Shown piece by piece: positions 5,422 through 11,132 of a stretch of DNA of 11,132 nt (its first letter is position 1; each line of letters opens with the position of its first letter). Made by a program: the position numbers and the translations under genes. The notes below the pieces were generated by a model. It had not been told where the DNA came from and searched no databases. It was given only the letters and a program-made list of their open reading frames with translations. Where the stretch lies: positions 1 to 11,132 of the forward strand of contig CAZNYR010000113.1 in the NCBI GenBank assembly GCA_964577275.1, read 5' to 3'. This DNA comes from UBA2561 sp964577275 (lineage in GTDB: Bacteria; Bacteroidota; Bacteroidia; Cytophagales; Thermoflexibacteraceae).

Positions 5422-5481
5422 GTGTATTGCATTTTTTGTGTAGAAACTTCATGCGTTATTTTTAGGATGATATTTTGGCTA

Positions 5482-5489
5482 CAAAGGTT
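5482..5489 (-). promoter_or_regulatory. Possible -7 box for the beta-barrel gene
   Basis: On the minus strand the bases read AACCTTTG followed by TAGCC, one base off the TAnnTTTG consensus, 60 bases before the ATG. A second CCTTTG lies 14 bases upstream (5495-5501 region), too close to be a -33 element of the same promoter. The assignment is tentative. Confidence 0.35.
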
Positions 5490-5537
5490 GTTTGTCAAAG
5501 GTGTGCGATTTAAAATTCCTACAAAAATAATGCTACG

Positions 5538-5565
5538 TAGTATTGAGTATTTAGTACAAAGTATC
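5538..5565. repeat. Degenerate 7-base tandem repeat
   Basis: Four units of seven bases follow without gaps: TAGTATT, GAGTATT, TAGTACA, AAGTATC. All share AGTA at positions 2-5. The tract runs directly into repeat copy A. Confidence 0.6.
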
Positions 5566-5640
5566 AAGATGATGTAATTATTTGAAAATCAAGAAATTAC
5601 ATTCAAACCAAAATACAAACTAAATTGGCATCGGTACTTA
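5560..5640. repeat. Interspersed repeat, copy A
   Basis: This stretch aligns with 8661-8739. Shared blocks include AGTAT-AAGA-GAT-TAATT, then TAATTATTTGAAAATCAA (5575-5592), then AACTAAATT-GCATCGGT near the end. By eye most positions agree, with one 3-base gap near 5600. Both copies are in the same orientation, and each lies in a long intergenic region, one before and one after the mreBCD operon. The origin is unknown; no open frame or terminal inverted repeats are seen. Confidence 0.7.
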
Positions 5641-5926
5641 CAAAAAAAAATTGGCAACAAAATTGAATAGACAAATTTCAGGTAATTTGTTTGATAGAAA
5701 ATTAAATTATTGCATTTTTGTATTTAATATTTAAAATTAAAAAACATAAGTTTAGTGTACTGGTTTGATGTGGCGATTCAGAAGAGGTAATGATTTAATC
5801 CTGATAAGGATTTTGTTTGAATAACAACACACAAACAGTTAATTTGATTATTTACTCATACAGAACGCTTCCGAATAAAAGTTTGATTTAAAAAGAGCAA
5901 AGCCTGTTAATTGTAAGTAAAAATTC

Positions 5927-5934
5927 TATCTTTG
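5927..5934 (+). promoter_or_regulatory. mreB promoter -7 box
   Basis: TATCTTTG matches the Bacteroidota -7 consensus TAnnTTTG exactly and stands 34 bases before the mreB ATG. The -33 region about 20 bases upstream (5903-5910) has only a weak CTGTT. This is the likely promoter for the whole mreBCD operon. Confidence 0.6.
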
Positions 5935-5968
5935 CTCCATTATTCGGATACGTTGTAAAACAAACAAT

Positions 5969-6997
5969 ATGGGACTGTTCGACTTTTTTTCGAGTGATAT
6001 CGCCATTGATTTAGGCACGGCTAACACTCTGATATTACATAAAGGTAAAATCGTGGTGGATGAGCCATCCATTATAGCGATTGACCAAAGAACTAACAAA
6101 ATCATCGCCGTAGGCAATGAGGCGATGCAAATGCACGAAAAAACGCATCCTAATCTCAAGACTATCAGACCTTTGCGCGATGGGGTAATTGCTGATTTCC
6201 ATGCTGCCGAATACATGATTCGAGGTTTGATAAAGATGATGGACAATGAGAAAAGTGGCTTTATGCCCAAATCACATCGTATGGTCATTTGTATTCCTTC
6301 GGGCATTACTGAAGTGGAAAAACGAGCCGTTAGGGACTCCGCAGAACACGCTGGCGCAAAAGAAGTTTATATGATTCAAGAACCTTTGGCAGCAGCCATC
6401 GGTATCGGAATTGATATTTCTAAGCCTATCGGAACGATGATTGTCGATATTGGTGGTGGCACGACCGAAATCGCTGTGATTGCCCTTTCGGGGATTGTCG
6501 GCGACCAATCTGTACGGACTGCGGGCGATGTATTTACCAAAGACATCTTAGATTATATGCGCCGACAACATAATTTGTTGATTGGCGAACGGTCTGCCGA
6601 GCGCGTCAAAATCGAAGTGGGTGCGGCGATGGCTGAATTGGATAATCCGCCTGATGACTACGAAGTAAAAGGACGTGATTTGATGACTGGCATCCCGAAA
6701 GTGGTCAAGATTTCTTATCCCGAAATTGCCTTTGCGATTGATAAATCCATTTCCAAAATTGAAGAGGCTGTTTTGAAAGCCCTAGAAACTTCTCCGCCCG
6801 AATTATCAGCGGATATTTATGAAAACGGTATTCACCTCACGGGTGGTGGGGCTTTGTTGCGGGGCTTGGATAAGCGACTGGCAATGAAGACCAAATTGCC
6901 GATTCATATTGCCGATGACCCACTAAGAGCTGTTGTTCGGGGAACAGGAATTGCCCTCGAAAGAATGGACATCTACAAAGGAATCTTAATGACTTAG
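5969..6997 (+). CDS. mreB: Rod-shape-determining actin homologue MreB
   Basis: The 342-residue protein has the full length of MreB, the bacterial actin that forms membrane-bound filaments and guides the elongation machinery in rod-shaped cells. ATPase motifs are intact: phosphate 1 IAIDLGTANTLI (residues 11-22), connect 1 with the catalytic glutamate in QEPLAAAIG (Glu138), phosphate 2 VDIGGGTTEIAV (159-170) and the adenosine motif TGGGALLRGL (291-300). The short hydrophobic N-terminus MGLFDFFSSD fits membrane contact. The ATG is 34 bases after a perfect -7 box. It is the first gene of a compact operon, with mreC 15 bases downstream. Nothing is unusual in the sequence. Confidence 0.97.
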   Translation: MGLFDFFSSDIAIDLGTANTLILHKGKIVVDEPSIIAIDQRTNKIIAVGNEAMQMHEKTHPNLKTIRPLRDGVIADFHAAEYMIRGLIKMMDNEKSGFMPKSHRMVICIPSGITEVEKRAVRDSAEHAGAKEVYMIQEPLAAAIGIGIDISKPIGTMIVDIGGGTTEIAVIALSGIVGDQSVRTAGDVFTKDILDYMRRQHNLLIGERSAERVKIEVGAAMAELDNPPDDYEVKGRDLMTGIPKVVKISYPEIAFAIDKSISKIEEAVLKALETSPPELSADIYENGIHLTGGGALLRGLDKRLAMKTKLPIHIADDPLRAVVRGTGIALERMDIYKGILMT

Positions 6998-7012
6998 ACC
7001 GCAAGAGAAAAC

Positions 7013-7852
7013 ATGAAACTTTTGCTTCGGATTTTGCATCAGAGCAGGACTTTTCTGGTATTTTTAATATTAGAAGTCGTCAGCCTTGCTCTGATGTTTT
7101 CTCACAATGATTACCAAAGTGCTGGACTTTTTGTGGGTTCTAATCAATTTTTTGGCAGTATTTATCAAACGACCTCTCGGCTCTCAAATTTTATTTCGTT
7201 AGAAAAACAAAACGAACAATTACAAGCTGAAAATGCCGAACTGCGCCGAATGATTAATCAGGTAAAGATGCGTGATTTCAGTTCCAATGCCCTTGTGCAT
7301 CAGGATTATATCTCCGCCAAAGTGGTGAGTAGTTCTGTCGGGCGAGAGCATAATTATCTTATCCTGAACAAAGGCACAAAAGATGGCGTAAAGCCTCGCA
7401 TGGGCATCATTACGGCAAATGGCATTGTCGGGAAAATCAAGGCGTGTTCCGAAAATTTTTCGGTCGCTTTTTCCATCCTGAATCCCAAATTGATGTTTGC
7501 GGGACGCATCCAGCGGACTGGCAAAGATTCTATCAAAAATCAAGGCATCGGCACAATTCGGTGGGTTAATTCCTTAAACCCCACAAAAATTAACTTGTTA
7601 AACTTTCCTGCGTATGTTCCCGTGCGTAAAAACGATACGATTGTTACGGTAGGTTATGATGGAATTTTTCCGAATAATTATCCGATTGGAATCATAGAAG
7701 AAATACGCCAAAGTGCAGGCGACCAACGCGAAATTGAGGTCAAACTCAATACTGATTTGGCAACCGTATCTCACGTCTATATCGTGGATGCACCCCAAAA
7801 GTCCGAATTAGATTCCCTAAAAACCACCCAGATTCCAATCCAAGACCAATAA
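7013..7852 (+). CDS. mreC: Rod-shape-determining protein MreC
   Basis: The 279-residue bitopic inner-membrane protein links MreB to periplasmic cell-wall synthases, chiefly PBP2. A basic cytoplasmic tip precedes one transmembrane helix (residues about 12-29), then a coiled coil at 62-86 (LEKQNEQLQAENAELRRMI) that supports dimerisation, then the two beta-rich periplasmic domains. The family core is visible as 'YLILNKGTKDGVKPRMGIIT' (115-134) followed by GIVGKI (137-142), and later the VTVGYDGIFPNNYPIGII segment of the second barrel. Length and domain order are normal. The start ATG lies 15 bases after mreB, and mreD follows after 23 bases. Confidence 0.95.
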   Translation: MKLLLRILHQSRTFLVFLILEVVSLALMFSHNDYQSAGLFVGSNQFFGSIYQTTSRLSNFISLEKQNEQLQAENAELRRMINQVKMRDFSSNALVHQDYISAKVVSSSVGREHNYLILNKGTKDGVKPRMGIITANGIVGKIKACSENFSVAFSILNPKLMFAGRIQRTGKDSIKNQGIGTIRWVNSLNPTKINLLNFPAYVPVRKNDTIVTVGYDGIFPNNYPIGIIEEIRQSAGDQREIEVKLNTDLATVSHVYIVDAPQKSELDSLKTTQIPIQDQ

Positions 7853-7875
7853 TTTAATTAAGCTCTATAAACATT

Positions 7876-8409
7876 ATGAACCACCAAGATTTAATCGCCC
7901 ATAGTTTCAATTTCATTTTGTACCTGACGTTGCAAATTTTGTTTTTGCATAATGTCATGTTGTTCAATGTAGGGTTTTGTTATATTTATGTAGCATTTTT
8001 ATTATTATTGCCTTTTGAAATCGGTACGGTACTCATGATGTGTATCGGTTTTTTGGTGGGCTTATTCATTGATTTATCCTATAATGTGGTTGGGATTCAT
8101 ATGTTTAGTTGCGTTTTGTTGGGTTTTGTACGCAATCGCTGGATTTGGCGATTAGCTCCGATGGGTGGCTACGAGGCTTCGGCACGCCCATCCCTGACGG
8201 TTATGGGCTTAAATTGGTTTGCAAAATATACATTTTGGCTCATTTTAGTACATCACATTCCTTTATTTTTATTAGAAGCATTTAGCTCGCAACTCTATTC
8301 GGTGGCATTGCTCAAGGCGGGAATCAGTACTGGAATAACTTTTGCTTTCATATTAATTGTTCAATATCTATCGCAAATTTTGGCGGGCAAACGCCCCACA
8401 TCCTACTAA
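7876..8409 (+). CDS. mreD: Rod-shape-determining membrane protein MreD
   Basis: The 177-residue, strongly hydrophobic protein has about five membrane helices, and its length fits MreD of Bacteroidota. MreD is the integral membrane partner of MreC and MreB in the elongasome. The conserved region FLVGLFIDLSYNVVGIHMFS (residues about 58-77) corresponds to the G-x-x-x-D-x-x-x-x-x-G-x-x-x motif of the family. Identification rests on this motif together with position as third gene of the mre operon. In many Bacteroidota the genes for PBP2 (mrdA) and RodA come next; here the operon ends and a 414-base gap follows. Confidence 0.9.
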   Translation: MNHQDLIAHSFNFILYLTLQILFLHNVMLFNVGFCYIYVAFLLLLPFEIGTVLMMCIGFLVGLFIDLSYNVVGIHMFSCVLLGFVRNRWIWRLAPMGGYEASARPSLTVMGLNWFAKYTFWLILVHHIPLFLLEAFSSQLYSVALLKAGISTGITFAFILIVQYLSQILAGKRPTSY

Positions 8410-8660
8410 TCAAGAAATAACAGAATAAATTAAGGTAATTATTTAATCCAAAATCTCGAAAAATAAGGATAAAAACTATCTCAAAGATTTGGAACATTCT
8501 AAGAAACCACGTACTTTGCGTTGTTTACAAAGACATAAATTGTCTAAGTTCATTTGGTTTTGCTTTGCTGTTCAGTTTATTTTAATAAAGTTGCGTAGTT
8601 TTTATGTCAAATTCTGACGAAAAAATTTTCCAACATAACCAGTACTAATTGAACGTAAGT

Positions 8661-8739
8661 AGTATTAAGACGATATAATTATTTGAAAATCAACAAATTT
8701 TCAAATAAAGATACGAACTAAATTTGCATCGGTCTTAAC
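8661..8739. repeat. Interspersed repeat, copy B
   Basis: Diverged second copy of the element at 5560-5640, in the same orientation about 3.1 kb away. The best-kept block is TAATTATTTGAAAATCAA (8676-8693), identical in both copies. The distal block AACTAAATTTGCATCGGT (8716-8733) differs from copy A at one base. Copy B lacks three bases in the middle and has gained a perfect inverted repeat. Confidence 0.7.
8679..8708. repeat. 12-base-pair AT-rich hairpin inside repeat copy B
   Basis: TTATTTGAAAAT (8679-8690) and ATTTTCAAATAA (8697-8708) are perfectly complementary around the 6-base loop CAACAA. Copy A lacks a comparable perfect stem because of the ACATTC segment. It could act as a weak terminator or a protein-binding site; the stem is too AT-rich, and too far from mreD (270 bases), to be a convincing terminator for the mre operon. 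Confidence 0.55.
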
Positions 8740-8823
8740 TAATGCGTCATATTTATCTAATAATCAACAAGATATTGGTATTGATTCTGTTTGAATTTGA
8801 CCAAGAAATACGAATTAAAGATT

Positions 8824-9891
8824 ATGGAAATACAACAAATACTCCCTTATCCACTTTTTATTTTGGGTTTTGTGCTATTGGTCAAAGGGGCAGATTGGCT
8901 GGTAGAAGGCACTGCATCAATAGCCAAAAAGTTTAATATTCCAGATATTATCATTGGGCTAACGATTGTTTCGTTGGGAACATCCATGCCCGAACTCATC
9001 GTCAATTTATTAGCCAGTTTTGATGGAAGTCCCGATTTGGCTATCGGGAACATTCTGGGCAGTAATGTTGCTAATATTTTGCTGATTTTGGGTGTAACTG
9101 CCATTATTTCCCCTTTGATAGTGAACCGAAACACGATGCTCATCGAAATTCCGTTTTCATTGACGGCAGCTTTGTTGTTTGGTTTTTTGGCAAATGCGAA
9201 CCTCAAAGCCGAATTTTTACGTTCCAATCTCAGCGAAAAAGTCATCACAAACGGACTCGAACTCAATCGAGTTGATGGCGCAATTTTGTTAGTTTTCTTT
9301 TTGATGTTTATGCTTTACATTTTCAAATTTGCCAACCAATCAGGTGAACCAAGCGAGGATGAAGAAATCGAACTATTACCAGACTGGAAAACAGGCTTAT
9401 ATATCGCTCTGGGCTGTATCTGTTTGCCACTTGGTGGAGAATTTATCGTCAGTGGAGCGCAGTCTGTTGCCAAACAAATGGGCATCAGCGAATCTGTAGT
9501 TGCCTTAACCATTGTGGCTATTGGCACTTCACTACCTGAATTAGCTGCCTCGGCAGTGGCAGCCTTCAAACAAAAGACGGACATCGCTATCGGAAATGCC
9601 GTAGGTTCAAATATTTTTAATGTTCTCTGGATTTTGGGTTTAAGTGCCATGATTGCGCCTTTGCCCTTCCAAGAAATCAGCAATTTGGATGTGGCAATGA
9701 TTATTTTAGCCAGTATGTTGCTCTTGATTGTGCTGGCGGTAGGCAAACAATATCAGATTGGACGAAAAACAGGTATCTTCTTTTTGTTGGTGTACGTAAT
9801 GTATATTGTTATGTTAATTAATCGAGAACAAGATATTATTAAACAGAATATTGAGAATAATAACAATCCTGTCGAGCAATCTACAGAGTAA
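8824..9891 (+). CDS. Calcium/sodium antiporter, CaCA family (YrbG-like)
   Basis: From the ATG at 8824 the protein has 355 residues and about ten membrane helices, normal for the bacterial YrbG/NCX-like branch. Both alpha repeats are clear: GTSMPEL (residues 52-58, Glu57) with GNILGSNVANILLILG (75-90), and GTSLPEL (234-240, Glu239) with GNAVGSNIFNVLWILG (257-272). The paired glutamates are the ion-binding residues in structures of the family. A central acidic loop, EPSEDEEIELL (175-185), separates the two halves. The protein exports Ca2+ in exchange for Na+ (or possibly H+ or K+) across the inner membrane; ion choice cannot be decided here. The reading frame is open 11 codons further upstream, but those residues (MNLTKKYELKI) precede the conserved start, so the ATG at 8824 is preferred. 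Confidence 0.92.
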   Translation: MEIQQILPYPLFILGFVLLVKGADWLVEGTASIAKKFNIPDIIIGLTIVSLGTSMPELIVNLLASFDGSPDLAIGNILGSNVANILLILGVTAIISPLIVNRNTMLIEIPFSLTAALLFGFLANANLKAEFLRSNLSEKVITNGLELNRVDGAILLVFFLMFMLYIFKFANQSGEPSEDEEIELLPDWKTGLYIALGCICLPLGGEFIVSGAQSVAKQMGISESVVALTIVAIGTSLPELAASAVAAFKQKTDIAIGNAVGSNIFNVLWILGLSAMIAPLPFQEISNLDVAMIILASMLLLIVLAVGKQYQIGRKTGIFFLLVYVMYIVMLINREQDIIKQNIENNNNPVEQSTE

Positions 9892-9946
9892 TAACTTGTT
9901 ACTATTTGATAAATTCCTAGGCGATTTTCATACAATATTCAGGTTA

Positions 9947-9978
9947 CCACTTCTTATAAAAGCAGTAAGTGGCAGTAA
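9947..9978 (+). terminator. Possible terminator after the antiporter gene
   Basis: CCACTT (9947-9952) pairs with AAGTGG (9967-9972) around a 14-base loop, 55 bases after the stop codon. A T-rich stretch (ATTTTTAT) begins at 9979. The direct repeat GCAGTAA occurs at 9962-9968 and 9972-9978. The 6-base-pair stem with a large loop is weak, so the call is tentative. Confidence 0.35.
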
Positions 9979-10095
9979 ATTTTTATAAAATCACATCAAA
10001 ATTACATTTTTACGACCATTCGTATTTTGACAAATCATTCACATTTTATTTTAGTATTAATTAATAATTAAGGGTTTAACTAATTTTACAAATCC

Positions 10096-11029
10096 ATGCT
10101 AAAATATGTTCAGACCGTTCAAAAATTTGCTCGTGAGATTTTAAAAGAATTAGGTATCGGAACTGTACTTCAGGATAAAATTATTTATACTGTCCTGGTA
10201 TTGATGTTGTTGTGGATTATGCAACATATTATTTTATTTTTGATTGTGCGTGTGAGCCGAGCAGATATTTCGGATAAGTATTACCGCAAAAAAACGACAG
10301 CATATATCATTTATGCGTTTGGTATTTTGGCATTAAGCTGGATTTGGATTGAACGTTTTGAGTCAGTGGCAACGTTCTTTGGCTTAATTACAGCAGGTTT
10401 GGCAATCGCTTTCAAAGACCCGATTATGAATATGGTTGGCTGGCTGTATATTATCTGGCGCAAGCCATTCAAAGTAGGTGATAGGATTGAAATTGACCAA
10501 GTAGCCGGTGATGTTGTCGATATTAGTTTATTTCGATTTGTATTGATGGAAATTGGAAATTGGGTTGATGCAGAACAGAGTACCGGGCGCATTTTGCACG
10601 TCCCTAATGNNNNNNNNNNCCAAGATAATTAATTCAGTATTAGCTAATTACACGGATGAATTTGAGTATATCTGGAATGAAATTCCTATTTGTGTAACAT
10701 TTGAAAGCGATTGGAAACGAGCAAAAGATATTTTGACCGGAATTATCTACGAAAACTACGAAAAATATGGCGAGATTGCCGAGCAAAAAATCAAAAATAC
10801 ATCTTCTAAATATCTGATTGTCTATCGAAAAACGACTCCTATCGTATATACTAGTGTGGAAGAGCGGGGCATTATGCTGACTATCCGTTATTTGTGTCCT
10901 GTACGAGGCAGGAGAGGCAGTGTACAAGAAATTCTTGAATCCACTTTAGATAGATTTGAAAACGAAAATATTCATTTTGCATATCCTACGCAGCGTTTTT
11001 ATACTACTGAATCAAAACCAACTTTTTAG
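10096..11029 (+). CDS. MscS-family mechanosensitive ion channel, interrupted by an N gap
   Basis: The N-terminal 171 residues and the C-terminal part belong to one small-conductance mechanosensitive channel of about 307 residues, split by 10 Ns that put the halves in different frames. Membrane segments lie at about residues 28-52 and 68-84, and the pore helix with 'FFGLITAGLAIAFKDPIMNM' at 94-113. The MscS beta domain follows: 'WRKPFKVGDRIEIDQVAGDV' (121-140), then GRILHVPN just before the gap and KIINSVLANYTDEFEYIWNE just after. Such channels open under membrane tension and release solutes during hypo-osmotic shock. The stop is TAA-like TAG at 11027-11029. Annotating the two halves as separate genes would be an artefact. 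The 5' leader 9892-10095 is AT-rich and has no clear promoter box. Confidence 0.88.
10610..10619. other. Assembly gap of 10 Ns inside the MscS gene
   Basis: The ten Ns are a placeholder, since their length breaks the reading frame. To rejoin the halves the true number of bases must be a multiple of three. With no bases missing, the join reads AAT-GCC-AAG and gives HVPN-A-KIINSVLANYT, which fits the spacing normally seen between HVPN and ANY in MscS proteins. Confidence 0.85.
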
Positions 11030-11132
11030 ATAAAAATCTTTGCAGAAGACCTATAAATCGGATTAATTTTTTTTTGGGGGGGTTTGGATTTAGGATATAT
11101 TTTAAAAAAAGATGTGGTTAAAAAGAAACCCC
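11030..11132. other. Low-complexity right end of the scaffold
   Basis: After the MscS stop there is no coding frame. A run of nine T (11067-11075) is followed directly by seven G (11076-11082), then AT-rich sequence. GGGGTTT (11079-11085) and the last seven bases AAACCCC (11126-11132) are reverse complements. Adjacent homopolymers and an inverted repeat at the very end suggest a poorly resolved contig edge; a natural terminator is possible but less likely. Confidence 0.5.

Larger units (their letters stand above)
5422..5968. other. 547-base intergenic region between the divergent beta-barrel and mreB genes
   Basis: No plausible coding frame is seen on either strand. The region holds promoter-like boxes for both flanking genes (5482-5489 minus, 5927-5934 plus), a degenerate 7-base tandem repeat (5538-5565) and copy A of an interspersed repeat (5560-5640). 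The remainder, 5641-5900, is AT-rich with poly-A stretches (for example nine A at 5642-5650) and no structure I can name. Confidence 0.7.
8410..8823. other. 414-base intergenic region between mreD and the antiporter gene
   Basis: No credible coding frame was found. The region holds repeat copy B (8661-8739) with its internal 12-base-pair hairpin (8679-8708). Bases 8410-8640 are AT-rich and show no recognised terminator, RNA gene or remnant of mrdA/rodA. No clear TAnnTTTG box with correct spacing precedes the antiporter start; the nearest (TGAATTTG near 8792) has one mismatch. Confidence 0.65.

Noticed and set aside
5538..5640. CRISPR array or phage attachment site
   Set aside because: The 7-base units are too short and degenerate, with no spacers; no cas genes, integrase or tRNA are present.
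8775..8800. Promoter for the antiporter gene (TGAATTTG)
   Set aside because: It has one mismatch in the TA step, and the nearest TTG is too close for a -33 element.
10096..11029. Two separate genes, or a programmed frameshift, in the MscS region
   Set aside because: The apparent frame change is caused solely by the 10-N placeholder; the two halves together make one normal MscS protein.

Overview
The window is mostly the DNA of a Bacteroidota bacterium, probably of the Cytophagales type. Base composition is AT-rich, several genes have the phylum's TAnnTTTG promoter box about 25-60 bases before the start codon, and protein matches (SpoIIE phosphatase with the 'DSIRYAQTIQQAIL' linker, mreBCD, DPRPR-type TrmB, arsR-arsM) all fit. 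Ten Ns at 10610-10619, a composition break near 347 and a homopolymer-rich right end show a draft or metagenomic scaffold.

Layout. Bases 1 to about 347 are GC-rich and carry, on the minus strand, the end of a TolC-family outer-membrane efflux gene overlapping the start of another gene. This piece does not belong with the rest and is most likely an assembly chimera. From about 347 on: a 5'-truncated SpoIIE-type serine phosphatase with GAF remnant and coiled coil; a DUF2062 membrane protein; an arsenic module (arsR regulator, arsM arsenite methyltransferase) with nested operator and promoter sites; convergent trmB (tRNA m7G46 methyltransferase); a divergent hotdog-fold thioesterase; a minus-strand outer-membrane beta-barrel protein; a 547-base intergenic region; the cell-shape operon mreB-mreC-mreD; a 414-base intergenic region; a CaCA-family Na+/Ca2+ antiporter; and an MscS-family mechanosensitive channel interrupted by the N gap.

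How it works together. arsR and arsM form a small arsenic-response unit: ArsR should sit on sites overlapping both promoters and release them on As(III), after which ArsM methylates the metalloid. No arsenite pump or arsenate reductase is visible. mreBCD is a tight operon for rod shape. The other genes are housekeeping or envelope functions with their own transcription, separated by hairpins at the convergent junctions.

I found no clearly new biological system. The points most worth a second look are the arsR operator whose spacer is exactly the -7 box, a pair of diverged copies of an approximately 80-base repeat in the two long intergenic regions, the chimeric left end, and the N gap, which protein logic says may hide no bases at all.
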